Source of the DNA: Thuidium tamariscinum
Taxonomy: Eukaryota > Streptophyta > Bryopsida > Hypnales > Thuidiaceae
Direction of reading: 5' to 3'
Assembly: GCA_947034885.2 (NCBI GenBank)
Contig: OX344752.2
Span: forward strand, 24,141,386-24,205,385
DNA length: 64,000 nt
In this document: piece after piece, positions 50,814 to 63,564 of the stretch
How the letters are laid out: each line of letters starts with the position of its first letter
Numbering within the stretch: the first letter of the stretch is position 1
Made by a program: the position numbers and the translations under genes
The notes under the pieces: generated by a model
What the model was told of the DNA's origin: nothing
Seen by the model: the letters and a program-made list of their open reading frames with translations, nothing else
The model's database searches: none

Positions 50814-50817
50814 TTAA

Positions 50818-51709
50818 TAGCCAAGTTTGTCCCTACACATTGTCGTTCGCAATTTGACTTTCCCTCCCCTACATTCCATAGCTGTTTCAAGGAATGAAAA
50901 GCAACCATTTTTTGCAATAATGTACCCATTCAATGTGTGATTCAAAACGTAAAAAACAAGACCGCAATAGATGCATCTCTTGGAGTCAAAGAGATGCTCT
51001 CCTCCAGATTCCCAATGAAGACCAGCCCCTCATGTTGGGTCCGACGTTTCAAACTACAGTTTAGAAATAACATGAAACCACGCCACCAAAAAAATTCCCA
51101 GCACACAAGCAGAATACCCAAACCAACGATTAATAGACTGATCCAACAACAGCTGAAAGAAACCAGGTTAACTTGCAATGGGACTGCGAACTAAAATCCC
51201 AGAATGTGGCTGACTGATCCTCCCAATCCACTCATTAGAGATCACGGGCAGAAAGGGCCGCACTCTTCGTCTGGGAACAGCAGGAGCTTTGCGACGCTGG
51301 ACCCGCGGTTGTGTCAGTCCGTTGGTCTGAGGACCCGCCCGGCCAGTTTTTTCGGGTAAGTTCAGAGCGGCGATCAATCCATGGAACTGCTGTTGCTGCT
51401 GCTGTTGTTCTTACTTTCGAATGATGATGGTCGCGCTTGGACTGACTGACGGACCCCGAGTCCAGCACTCCAGCTTCCGTCTTCAGTTTCCCTTTTCCTT
51501 TCCACCTTTCCTGCTGCCTTGTCTGGCCTGGCCTGGCCTGGCCGGGGTGCCCAGTCTCTTTTCCACAGGGGCTGGGCTTCCTCTCGGCTCCTACATTTCC
51601 ATCCATAGCTCTCAATAAGCTGGAACGTAGGCCGGGCATTCTTCTTCTTAAAATAACAGGCCGTGCAAGTCTCCAGCCTATTCGCACTCTCCCCGCCAGA
51701 CCAGACCAG
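50818..51709 (+). promoter_or_regulatory. Inner flank of the right arm, likely promoter side of the right DUF1639-like gene
   Basis: GC content rises from about 50950. A run of GGCCTGGCCTGGCCTGGCC lies near 51525. Not homologous to the inner flank of the left arm, so the two paralogues probably have different distal promoters. Open frames here show no family resemblance. Confidence 0.45.
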
Positions 51710-52168
51710 TGAGTCAGTCGTCGGTGTTTGTTGTTGCAATCACTGTTTGATATTCGTCTCAGTTGCTCACTCGCCGTCTCTTGTTCTCTCTCTCGGGTTC
51801 TCTCGTTCTCTCCGTGCCTGCCGGTCTGCCTGTGTCTGTCTGTGTTGGCCAAGTAAGTTAAGTTCGCCTGCCTCATCATTCCTTCTCGCCTACTTCATTG
51901 GAGAGCCATTGGAGAGACGCTGTCGTTGTATTGTATTTCGGTTTCGTTTCGTTTTTATTCTTCTTTTTCCTTTCCTTCGCTGGACTGGTTTTTTTTTTAT
52001 ATCTTGCGTTGGTGGGTGCTGCCTGCCAGGGGTGTGTACGGGGCCCAGGGATGCTCTCATGCCCCGGCTTTCAGGGGGAGCCGGGGGGCGCGGCACGCTT
52101 CTTGACCAGTCTGGTGCTTCGGCCTCCACATCGGGCTCGTGGCTGCTGCGGACGGGGATTGCCAGGCT

Positions 52169-54985
52169 ATGGCCGCCACTGCGGTTGATGCGGTAAGTGG
52201 ATGTGTTGTGGATGTATGGATGTATGGATGGTGGACTTGTTCCTTCCTTATTTTGTTCTTTGAGTGCGAGGATTCTCCTCGCGGGGATGGGAGGAGGCTT
52301 TGGGCAATCGTGGCAGCGGTCGGTGAGGTTGAATTAGGCGATGGGTGGGCGTGTGGGAGGTTTGGTGTTGGCGTGCCATGCGTTCGTCGTTGGGCTTGTG
52401 TGTTTCGTGTGGTTGCGGGCGGAGGGAGCTGCTGGGAATTGACGGGGAGGACCGAATTCGAATGTGTGTCGCGGGGTATTGTAGCGTGTATGGTTGTTGG
52501 GATGTGAGTGCGTGTGTTGGATGTGCGCGGTATGGTTGTGGGATTGTGAGTAGTGGATGTCCATGGGTGGAATGTCCCTCAGTCGGGTGTGTATGGAAGG
52601 TTGGTGATTGTTCCTGTGGCGAAGGATTGTGAATGTGGTAGCGTGTTGTGGAAATGCAGGCAACAGGAACGGGTACGGGAACACGTCGTGCGGTGGTGAG
52701 GAGCGAGAAATTCATGGAGTGGCAGCGTGAAATAAGCAGGTCCGTGTCTGCAGTTCGTAAGCTTGGGCCTCCCAGTGCATTGGTAACAAGTGCAAGGTAG
52801 AGTATTTTTTCTTCCCCGTGGTCCGAGTGTTGGTGTGTGGTTCTTGCCGAGTGTTTGCATGGAGCGATGGGGTTTGCGTGTGTGATGTCGGGTTACAGGC
52901 TTGGAGTGCAATCCAGCGCAATGCGCATGTGTTATGTGAGTTCGTCTGTTTTTGTGGCCATGTGTCGGTTTTCTCGTGCGTCCGGTTGAGATGGGAGTGT
53001 GTGGAAGTTTTTGGTGTCTCCGTGGGTGTCCGTGCACTGTGTGTCGAAGTGTGTTGTTGTTTGTGTTGTTTAGTTGTTGCGGAGTGGATTGAGTGTATTG
53101 GGAGCCTGACCACCGGGGCCCACCGGGGCTTTGTCCTAACCGAGGTCGTTTCCGGGGACCCATTAACTTGGAGTCTCTGTGTGGGTGTCGAAGTAGGGGC
53201 TGTTGATGTGTTGTACGTCCTGGGTCATGAATTCTCCAGCGGCGTGTGTTTCGTCTGTGGAGTTCCATCGCACTGATCCCGATGTTGCATCCTTGTTTGC
53301 AGGCACTCGAGCGAGGAGGACAATGTGAAGATGCAGCGAGACGAGGGTTCGGAAGGGAGGGAGGGAGAAGGTGAGTTTCCGTTGGTGGACTCGCAAGGAG
53401 GGGCGGATGTGGCAGCGTCGACCGAGCATCGAGCGAATTCGAAGGGTAAGAAGACGCAGCAGCAGCGTCATCGATCGGATGCGAAGAAGTCTCGTAAGGA
53501 GGAGGAGGTGGATCCGAAGAAGAGCATTTTGAGCGTGGGTAAGGATTCTGCGGCGGTAGGGGAGGGTGACGTTGGAAGGCTGAGACGAAGCAAGCAGCAG
53601 GTGCACGGAGGCAGCGTGGTGCGTCGCTCAGTCCCTCATGCGTCTCCCCAGCAGCAGCAGCAGTTGCCCCAAGCTCTGTCGCGAAGGAGGCAACGTCGTC
53701 TGCCTCGTCCTTTCACCCCTCCCAAGGAAGACGTGGAGCGAGGATTGCGGTCGTTGACCAGGTATCGTTACCCAGCATTCTTTTGTCATTCGTTTGGCGA
53801 TCCTCGTTGAGGTTGTGTAAATCCGCAGCATGCGGGTGTAACTAATACACGGTCCGTAGACTTGGGGTTTATGGCCTGGATTGTAGTACATGGTTCTGGG
53901 ACTATGTACATAACATTTTTGGTCACTGTGTTGAAGAAATGCTCGTGGTCTGGGCGCTCGAACCACTTCTTTGTGTTATGGACGATCCTCGTGGCAATCT
54001 TCGTGAGACTGGCCATTTCTTTTTGTGGATAGTGATGTGACGTGCAAGCTGAAATTCCTACCGATTGAGCTTTTCTGAGTTATTGAGCATTAGGGTTTGG
54101 CTTTTTACTGGATCGGTCTAAGTAGGGTATTGTCTTGAGGGTCTTGATCAAAATGAGTCTTGGATATGCAGAAAAGTGAGTGAGTGGGGCAATATTTTGA
54201 TACCTATGTCACGGTCCAGTTAGATGGAAGACCTCTATGACGTGTTTGTGTGCTCAACCTGTTGCGGACGGTGATGCTCTACATGAAGAGGACTTGCGGG
54301 CATATAACTTGTGGAGCTCCGCCAGGCACTGTTACTGTCAGAGTTTATATTTTAGGGTTCCCATTCCTCTTCAATTTTCCGTCTGCTCATCTAAGCACCC
54401 TTGCCGACACTCAGACTGTGGCAAGAGCTACACTATCAGCACCCTAAGTAGTTTGCATTCGTGATGAGTGGATCAACTAAATGGGGGAATGGGTGCAGGA
54501 ATCGTGGTAGTGAGGCTGTACCGGCTGCGACGAGAGCAGTACCAACGAACAGCAACAAAGGAGCCACGAAGCGGTCCAAACGAGTGGCGCAGCGGCTGGC
54601 CAACGAAGAGCCGGCTCCACCGCCGTTGAAGCTTCCGAAACTGCACCTTGTTCTGACCCGGAAAGAGATCCTGGAGGACTGGTTGAATATCACAGGCCAC
54701 AAGTACTCCGGCAAACCTCGAAAATCCACACTTGTGAGCCGGGTACGTTTTGGGATCCACGGTACCGAGTCGTTTCCTTGTCCGTGGGCTTGTTTGAAGA
54801 ATGTGGGGGTCGTTTGTTATGGATGTGCCAGGGTTTGAACTTTGTTTGTAGTCCTGGACTTGCGGAAGAAGGTAGTTCTGAAGAGTATATGTGTGTCGAT
54901 CTTGCAGGGTCTGGGTTTGTGTACAGCTTTGACGTGCCCGTCTTCGATTCGATATCTGAACGAACCCCAATGTAGGTGTTGTTGA
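52169..54985 (+). CDS. DUF1639-like protein, right paralogue, 5 exons
   Basis: Exons: 52169-52192, 52660-52796, 53303-53761, 54499-54742, 54908-54985; 942 nt, 313 residues, GT-AG introns, all in frame. Compared with the left paralogue I see one Gln fewer in the exon 3 Gln run and two substitutions in the core motif: Leu265 here against Gln, and His274 against Tyr. The motif LVLTRKEI-EDW-NITG with a following basic KPRK stretch supports the DUF1639 assignment, although it is a loose match and the C-terminal exon is predicted only from frame and splice sites. The biochemical role is unknown. Both copies remain open, so both may be expressed; the start codons are about 10.3 kb apart and point outward. 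Confidence 0.65.
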
Positions 54986-55810
54986 CCTCCCCTGGTGATT
55001 TCGGGGTTTTAGGGTTTGTGTGAGGTGCACTGGATGCGGAGATTTCGTGGAGTGCCGTGGGATTGTTTTGCAGCTGGTGGTTTGTTTTCCCCCTTTTGTG
55101 TTTTGCTGTCATTGTGTGTTGTGTGTTGTGAAGCGTGTTTTTGAGTTGAGTCGAATGTTGCAGGACAATGTGCATATGAGTTTTCCTTTCTCGTGAATCT
55201 TTCGACGGTGGACGTTGAGACCGAGCGAGCAGGCGATCATTACAGTCGCCCTGAACGCGTTGAAGGCGATGTCGAGCTTGAACGGGGTGAAGAGCTCCTC
55301 CATACTTCGGGGTCTGATTGGATAGCCAACTCGTGATGGCTTCATTCTTTTGGCTAGCACATTGTTTGAGCCTCCAGTATTGCCAGCGGGATGATTTTGT
55401 ACCATAGTACTGAATAATAGTGGTTTCTGAGTACAGTAGGTTAGAGTCTGGTCTCCCACGAAGTAGGCCTGTTTTTTATGTTGATAGCTTTCAGTGGAGT
55501 GCCTCCGGTGGTCCTATTTTCCGGAAGGCCGGCAGCTGCGTCGAGACGTTTCCTCCGTCGGTTTCTTCGCCAGCGGTGCTGCCGTGCGAGATGAGAGAAG
55601 TGGCGGCTGAAGGTCTCCCAATGTGTCGATTCCGTGGCTGTGTAATCATATTACGGTTGAGGTTTGTGTCGGCTTTGATCTTTTGGGTCTGAGCTAGTGA
55701 CATGAGAGCGTGGTGCATGAGGAATGCTCATCATGTGAATGTTGAGCAATTTGAAGGAGTTCCTGGTCACCAAAACATTTTTATTACAGGGAACTCTGTC
55801 ATCTGACATG
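54986..55810 (+). other. 3' region of the right paralogue, conserved in both arms
   Basis: The matching left stretch is about 37870-38707. Several open frames occur on both strands, for example 55420-55692 (+) and 55109-55459 (-). Their encoded residues differ between arms about as freely as non-coding sequence would, so I treat this as 3' untranslated or flanking DNA. An alternative last exon cannot be excluded. Confidence 0.4.
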
Positions 55811-56993
55811 GAGAGTAGATTTAAGCAATTTGTTGTCTCTGGAACTCATTTGATGAGGGATTGGAGCATTGAGTCTGATGATGGATTGCCTGATTCTGTG
55901 CTGGATGTGAAAGAGATTATGTTGTGCTTGTAGATGTTAAGCTGTTATTTGAGGACTGGAGATGCTCTATAGAATCCTTGACCTGGACCGAATCTTTGTA
56001 ACGGAAGTAAACTTAGCATGGGCAGTGAAACTCGAGGAAGTTTGAGCAGTCTCTTTTTCGAGATGTGAGCCAGTGCCAGAGGCCAGTACTGCCATTGTTT
56101 TCATTGTCCCTTTAACCGCAAAAGGAGTCCGCATCCTAAAAGTGGATGCCCCTTGGTCGAAGATGATTGCAACGTCCGAAGTATCCATTTTTGGGTTTGA
56201 TTTGAGCCTTGAGAATGAAATCTATTAAGGTATGCTGCCAGTGCAATTAAAATTTTTGGAAAAAATCCATTAAGTTTTTGCAAGTGGAATCTCCATGTGT
56301 TAAAATCCAGAAAAAGTATAGTTATGATGCATGTATCTTGCACTTATTTTCTTCTTTAGAACTGGTTTTCAAGTCTAAATTGCATGACATTGTTTCTGTT
56401 TCTATCCTTCAATTTTGTTGACAATCCCAAATTAAACCAATTAATACATTTATTGATATACTCTTATGCACATTTTTTTTTGAAAATTAATAGGATTTGA
56501 TTTTTTACCAAAATTTTCAGAATATCAATACCCATATTAGAAGTGTACATTCAAACATGAGAATTGTCAAAATTTTGATCAATCAATTGTACTGAAGCTA
56601 AATTAAGCTTGATGGTCGTAATTTGAATGAAGGTTATCACAAAGGATGATTTTGTTGTAATAAATAAACAATTACTTTAAAAAAAAATCACTATGGTCTT
56701 TATAGCTACAATTATTTGTTGGAGAAAATTCAGATTAATAAGATTTTTTTATAATATGTATTAACCAATTTATTTCACACTTAACACAAAGGAATTTGTA
56801 ACAATTATTAAGATTTGTTAAAAAAACTAGTAGAGATTTTCATAGTAATAGTTAACATATAGTCTTGTGCGACAAAAAGAATTATATTGAAATTTGAGTA
56901 TTATTTTTTTTAAAAAAATTGAACTCACAAATGAAGTTTGAATATATGAAAATAGAAGTATAAAACTACTTTTAGGCATCGAGTCAACCCCTA
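55811..56993. other. Intergenic DNA outside the right arm
   Basis: Moderate GC to about 56220, with a 73-codon minus-strand frame at 55967-56188 of no recognised family, then AT-rich. No gene called. Confidence 0.4.
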
Positions 56994-56997
56994 AAGG

Positions 56998-57870
56998 ACT
57001 AGCTTTCTTTGGCAACACAGCAATTTCAGTGATTAAAGATTTTCATATTTTCAACCCAAATTTTAATAGAAGGTGGGAATGAAGAATATCTTTCATGTGT
57101 ACTAAAAATCAAAACACTTGAAAATATGAATCAAAAGTTGTAGCCCGATATGTTTTTTCTTAGTAAATGGATACTTTAAGCATATTGGAAAAATCACTTT
57201 TTTTAAAAACAAAAATACAAAATTGGTTTTCTTCATTCATATATGCATGGAAAGCTTTTAATCATTCCATTTTGATCAATGAGTCAAAAGTTATGAGGAG
57301 TTTTTGTTTGCAAGTAGATATAGATTCTCTATTCTAAACCAAATTTTAAATCCTTTATTTTACTTAATTTTCAATATTATTTGAAAAATTAAAATAATAG
57401 GAAGTATCTTCTTTATTACAACATTCCAAACATTAAGATTGACATTTTTCAATTTCATAAATAAATTCTTAACAATTTTGTATTTTGAATCATTTGCTAC
57501 TTCTTTTTGCTTACTATTTTTTTTAGACAAGTATCCTACTTGACCTAAACAATGAATTTAATAATGTCAATGAATCCATAGAAGTACAACCATTTTGGAC
57601 CATTTTTCATATGATTATTGCCTTCTAAAGTGCAACTGCTTGGTTTTTCATAGGATAAAAAAATTGAAATTTGAACAATCAAACACTAATATCTTGCAAT
57701 TTATATAGTAGAAAACTCTACATTTTTTTCCTATGTTCTCAAACCAATCTACTAAAAGATCCTATGGTTACAAATTTCAAAAAATGTTTTAAGAAAAAAA
57801 TTGGTATTGGTACTAGATATGGCAATTTTTGACCATTTTTGGAGTAAACATAATCAAGGAACTTAAAGGG
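56998..57870. mobile_element. TTAA-type MITE, long form, inverted copy (873 bp)
   Basis: Starts CCCCTAAAGG and ends CTTAAAGGG. The right border is TTAA; the left border is TCAA, one base off. Its reverse complement matches 5880-6811 along its length: TTTGGCAACA near one end, AACCATAGGATCTT and a TTTGTAACC-like segment near the other. It is older or more worn than the copy at 5880. No coding capacity. Confidence 0.75.
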
Positions 57871-57874
57871 TTAA

Positions 57875-59174
57875 GGACAAAATATTCATGGTATTTTAAA
57901 TAACCATTCTCATCGATTATACTGTCAAAAGTAGAATGAAAATGTGAAAAATTTATATATTTTTCAAAAAAAATATTTGAACTAATAAAATTTACCATCA
58001 AATTATTTTATAACAACAAAAACATATAAAAATAAATAAAAGGTTAAATGTAGAATTCTTTATCTTTGAATGTACATATGTCAACCATATTTAGAAACTA
58101 AATTAATCCAAAAAGTTTTAAAAATATTAGAGTAAACATCAATTTGATATAATTTTAGGATTCAAACTCATTGTACACATTCAAATTAATCTAATAATCA
58201 CTTAGTGGCATCATGATTGCTAATTCATCTATTTGGATAAATGTCAAGGTTTGTTGCATGTGAGAGATATCTTTTATTTAATATAGACTCATGCCAAGAT
58301 ATTTTCAAAAAGCATCAATCTTTAAATTAGTACATGTTAATGCAATTTGAGATGCCAAAATGTAATTACTAATTTTCGTGCCAACATGATGCCACAAGTT
58401 AAATGATAATTTATTAGATTATAACTCATGTAAGTTGAATTTTTTGAATTAGGCAATCTTTTATTATAAATATATATTTTGGAGGCAAACTAAGTCAATA
58501 ATCTCTCAAAAATTTAGGTATCTTTTTAACTATTAATTTTCTAACCAAGTTGTTAGGAAGCTTTGATAAGTCATAGCTTCAATAAGCACTACAATATAAT
58601 AAATGGTAGAGATCCTTTTTGCTCACCTTCTTACTAAGGTAAAAAATTGTAATAGTTGAGATATTAAGATTTCAATTTCAACATAAGCATTTGTGACAAT
58701 GAAGAAAATCTTTGCCAAAATCCAACGTGGTAGTTTTTATGGCACACAATTATATCTATTACTTTGAAGATTGTATTTGTCTTCATGGGTTATAATCTTC
58801 AAAATGACTCTTAGTTTCTTACTTGCTTCTTGAATGTTGTATCTCCTTTCTACGTAAACGAATTGAATTTTCATTGGCAAGGGAAATATAACCTTCAAGG
58901 GGAGTAAGTAGTTATTGAGTGTTTATACATGTACAATGTAATACATATTATAAACTCTCAAAAGTATACTACCTTGGTAATAGGTACACAAGTAAAAAAT
59001 GATTCAATCCTTGAACCAATAGGTTTATTATGTGTTTTTGTGTTTAGTCATTCATTGAATATTTATAGTCTTCATTGTCCTTCGAGGTTCACCTATGAGA
59101 TTTCTATTTTTATTTTGCTTTTCAATTATCATTATGTTAATGCATCTTAAAAAGACAAAATACTATATTAAATA
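57875..59174. other. AT-rich intergenic DNA
   Basis: No gene or element recognised. Confidence 0.5.
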
Positions 59175-59176
59175 TA

Positions 59177-59821
59177 CTCCCTCCGTCCCAAAATGATCTT
59201 TAGGTTGGCCTCATTTTCTTGTCCCAAAATGATTTTCATGGTGTGACTAGGAAAAAAAACCCGCCAAATGAAATCTTACTGTAATGGACAATTGGGTAGA
59301 TTTTGCTTGTGAATGTGGCCACGATGACAAGGGCTGACATCATCAATTGATAATTTAATATATGGAAGATGCATGACGACTTTAGTTAGCCAAGTTAGGT
59401 TATAGATTTTGATTCTTCAAGTTATTTACAAAAATTAAGAGTAATTGCATAGTGGATTCCCATTTGCTTTCTGTACTGGTCTATTGTGTTTAGTCGTTCG
59501 TCCTTCCAATCCCCTTGTGATTGAAATATGCGTGGATGCGTGAAATACAGGTCATGCAACGCAAAGAGACAAAGTCACAAAAAGGAGGCGCGGGAAATGT
59601 TCCATTGATTGGCCAGTGGTGCTCCTTCCAAATGTCCCCAAATCCCACATTGTAAAGCTTCATAGCTTTTATTTGAAAACAAATTTGAAGCTTAAATTTA
59701 GTGGACAGTAGGAAAGAATCAACTTTTATTTTTAGTTGAACATAGAATTAAAAAATATTAATTTTTTACCTTAATCCAAAACATTTAGTTGAACAAGAAG
59801 ATCATTTTGGGACGGAGGGAG
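59177..59821. mobile_element. Stowaway-type MITE, best preserved copy (645 bp)
   Basis: Near-perfect inverted ends, CTCCCTCCGTCCCAAAATGA on the left and its reverse complement on the right, each flanked by TA. The subterminal GTCCCAAAATGAT motif is repeated just inside the left end (about 59221), as in copy 1. No transposase frame. Confidence 0.9.
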
Positions 59822-59823
59822 TA

Positions 59824-60686
59824 GTATTCTTTGGCGAACAAAATGAGTAGATTGAAAAATCTAAGTAAAAATATTCATCAAAAAATAAATATTTATAGCA
59901 TTTTAAAAATCAAATGGTGGGATTAATACTAAATTTTATTATTAGTATAGTACTATTCATAGTGAAGAGTCTTCACAAATATCATTGGTAAGAAAATTCT
60001 TCCTTTATAAATGGATAGAACTAAATGTAGTTTTATTGCATAACACACTACAAAATATTATATATATATATACACACACACAAAAATAACGACAAGTCAG
60101 TGTAATGAACAATCAATGGTTTTAAAATAGACTGCCAACAATGTGAGAGCATAATTAAGACTTGTTATATATTGCTTCATACTTTGTCAATGGATGGAAT
60201 AACTTCTCTTGCTTCTTATCTTTGATGAAGAGTAACCTCGAAGTTTGAAACAAGGCCTTGCCAAAAGGCAACAATTTAGACAATTAAGAAGGGTCCGTTT
60301 CAAAGCCAAGGTGTGTCGACTTGATTTTTCTAAATGAGAATCGATTGCCCAATTGCTTTCTTCCAAATGTTAAAATAATGAAAGATTCATTAAAGTTTAG
60401 TAAGATTGCATTTATAAACCTCATGTATTATTTTTTTGATGCAACAATGACTATTTATAATTAAGCCATATCTTTTTTCAGATCACATGTGTATGGTTTT
60501 TGCAAGGGCTAGAAGTGAGAAATAGGTACCTACCAAATTTTTTTTTGGAAATTCATAAGGAATTCATAAATTCTCCGAAAAATATAAAACCATTTGGATT
60601 AGATTCTTCATCAGTTTTTCTTCAAGTGAAAAATAAGTGAAATATTTTTTAGGCATCTGGATCCCATCAAAATGGTCCAACAGCCC
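59824..60686. other. AT-rich intergenic DNA
   Basis: A short TA/CA microsatellite lies near 60060-60082; otherwise nothing recognised. Confidence 0.5.
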
Positions 60687-60690
60687 TTAA

Positions 60691-61074
60691 TCCTTAAATG
60701 TCGGACGGGTAACCGTGGAGAAAAGTGGATTGTGAACACTGGCATCGATTGAGCTGACCGAAGGAAGGGACACTGTTCTTCTAGAGTGAATAGTGCCAGC
60801 AAAGTCTGCACCACATGCTGCCCTCTTTGAAATTGAAACAAGGGCAGCAAGGGCTCTTCCACCATGGTTTTCAATCTCCATGGCATTTGGGTACAATCTG
60901 CAACACCTAAAAAGGAAATGCATTCAAAGACCTTATTTCCAGCCTTCTATGACAAAGCATGTCTCTGTTATCACGTTAGAAAGAAAAATTTGGATGGAAA
61001 AGCCTTTTCTACATCCACTAGTCTATTTTTGGGTCATTCATCGGACGTTAGACGTCCGCGTCAACCTTTAAGGG
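60691..61074. mobile_element. TTAA-flanked MITE, GC-richer subfamily (384 bp)
   Basis: Starts TCCTTAAATGTCGGACG and ends with the partial reverse complement CGTCAACCTTTAAGGG, with TTAA outside both ends. A subterminal palindrome GGACGTTAGACGTCC lies near the right end. The interior is GC-richer than its surroundings and has overlapping open frames up to 96 codons on both strands, none of recognised family. Confidence 0.65.
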
Positions 61075-61078
61075 TTAA

Positions 61079-61414
61079 AGGATCACTTTTTCAGCCACCT
61101 CGCTTACATTACAAGTTTTCTCTAAGGGTACGTCCCCACCGGGTGTTAAGTTAGTAACTTAACTATCTCGGTGTTATTACAGGGGGCTGGTTTGACGCAG
61201 TGAGCCTTTTTCGGGGCAGGGCTGGGATGCGGGCAGAAATTGCTTTTATTTTGCCTTAAATTGAATTTTTTCCCATCCTTGCACACCCTTTCCTGCAATG
61301 TCAACCAACAAGAATTTCCCAAAAATTGTCAATCCATACATCCAAACAACAAAGTAAAATCCAATCCAATGAAGTGGCTTTTGTGCCACATATTTCATTT
61401 CTTGATCCACTTTC
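61079..61414. other. Intergenic DNA
   Basis: A short GC-rich patch around 61130-61240, otherwise AT-rich. Nothing recognised. Confidence 0.4.
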
Positions 61415-61850
61415 TCATTGGAACTTCTTGACCAATCTTGTGAAGAACTAGGAGAGGAGAGAAGCTCTTTATACTAGTGGGATAGTGGTAGGTGAAACAA
61501 ACCATGTGGGATATGTGAATTAGGACAAAGAAGAGCTCCACCACTCATGGTTAAGTGAAAACGCAGGAATTGTGATAAAACTCAAATTTTAGACCTCATT
61601 TAGACATAGTACAATATTTTTTTTCAAAAAACTTCAAACTAAGAAAAGTTGGGGAATCAAGTGAAGTTTTATTTCCAAAAATCTTTTTGATATTTCAATA
61701 CTCCATCTAAAAGTTATGGACAAATTTTAGAGAGGGGCTTTGAAAATGTCCAAAAAAATCTCCCTTCCACACACCCTCTAGAATTTTGTCCATAACTCTT
61801 ACATGAGGCTCCAAAATCCCAAAGTGGATTTTGGGAGACAAACATTAATT
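61415..61850. repeat. Inverted repeat at window end, left arm
   Basis: Nearly exact reverse complement of 63565-64000, both 436 bases. The arm also contains self-complementary parts, for example AAGTTATGGACAAATTTTA against AATTTTGTCCATAACTCTT. A further GTTAAGTGAAAACGCAGGAA pairs with TTGCGTTTTCACTTAA just outside, near 61865. It is related to the fold-back at 22790-23345. Confidence 0.95.
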
Positions 61851-63564
61851 TTGAACATAATTCTTGCGTTTTCACTTAATTATTAATAGCTGCATTTAAT
61901 GTGAAAAAAATTGAAAAGTGTTTAAAATGGTACAATCCTAGAAGTAGAGAATTCTCTACTTAAGTAAGTGAATCCAATTATGATCCACATATTAAGTTGA
62001 TAGTCTTTACAAATTTTTATCTATTATGTAGAATACTATTGTAGGAACACAAATTTCTTAGCATTGTGAATTTTTTTGTCCAGTCATACATTGTCTACAG
62101 AAATGCATTTTAGGATATTTTAGAGTACTCTATTGACTTCTACTAATATCCTACAAGAAATTGGTAGTTTCTATAGATGTGCAATTGCATATTTTGTCAC
62201 ATATAAGCATAATTACTTTATGAGAATATAAGTAGTGATGTTTTTATTGTCAACCCTCCATTGTAAATATTTGTTTCACATGTATGTGTAATGCATAAAT
62301 TTTTTTCAATTACAACAAATTTTCATTCAAGCAATGAAATAAAAAATTATATTTTTCAAATATTTGAAAGGTAGGTGTTTTTCAATTGATTTAACAAAGA
62401 CTAGTCATTGAAGATATTAGAAGCTTCATATAAATATTTTCTAATCATCAATTTTAACATTCAAACAAATTAAGAATGTAAAAAACGTTGTACAATATTA
62501 TACACTATTAATAGCACATTTAGGTTTGGTATGAATTTACTTTCGGCATTTGGGGAATTAATCCCATTTAATTTGTAGTAAGTTTAGAATAAATAATTAA
62601 ATTTTACAAAAAAATTAAATAAATATTTTTTTCAAAATTTATGCAATGATTAGTATTGAGTACTTTGAAAGGAAAATACAAACAACATCGGTGTTGAATT
62701 CTACAAACACGTCCCTTCCAGCCCCTCTTTGAAAATTCTCCACCACTAACATTGTACCATATTCAACAGTTTTCAATTTCATTTACAAAAAATGAAGTAC
62801 TTCATAGTTACACCTCAAAGTTTCCTCCTTTCTTGTTTCATTGTTGTTTCAACATTTGGTGCAAGCTATTAGTGCACTTTTTGAAAGTAGTGAGAACAAC
62901 TAAAAATTGGTCTATTGTTATTTGGAACACTCATGGAATATTTTGGGATGTTTATCTACTGGTTGAAACATATTACAAAAAAAGTATATTGTTGCAGCGC
63001 ATTGTAGTTAGACCATTAGAATTGAAATCAATCCATATTAGCACAACAACATTTAGCCATTGTTAAAACAACGATTAGACAAAATATAAATTATGAGAGC
63101 ATTCATCTATTATTGAAACAACAATGAGACATTTTTTAAGTAGAGAAACTTAAGCATCATTAATACAATTATGAAATATTGTTAAAGAATATATTTTTGT
63201 AACCATGCTTGATATAATATTGAAACAACCTTTCAAAAATTCTATTTACTGACAAAATAACAACTTGGATAGCCAAAATGTTGGACTACTTGAATTGCAC
63301 ACAAAATTTGTACAACACTTACAACTTACAATGTACTCAAGCCTTTTCATTTGCTTGACTTGTACTATAGACAAATTAGTAAGAAGTGACCAAGAGACTT
63401 CATCGAATACACCTTGTACAAGTATTCCAATAGTCTATAAATAACTTGCAAGACAAAGATTTCCATAGTAAATGAAGTGTCTTACTTTTTGATACCATGT
63501 TTCAATCAATTGTCTTTGTGCTTCCATTTGTAAAAAAATTGAACTATAAGAAGTTGGAGAACTG
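61851..63564. other. AT-rich spacer between the fold-back arms
   Basis: About 1.7 kb. The longest open frame (62752-63066, 104 codons, +) has no recognised family and lies in low-complexity sequence, so it is not called. Confidence 0.5.

Larger units (their letters stand above)
51710..55810. repeat. Large inverted duplication, right arm (about 4.1 kb)
   Basis: Reverse complement of 37870-42310. It is shorter mainly because intron 3 of the enclosed gene is 737 bases here against 1,083 on the left. It also holds a roughly 22-bp extra segment in intron 4 (near 54815-54835). Confidence 0.95.

Noticed and set aside
60793-61154. Open frames in the GC-richer TTAA element
   Set aside because: Several frames on both strands overlap, none resembles a transposase or known protein, and they cross the element end.
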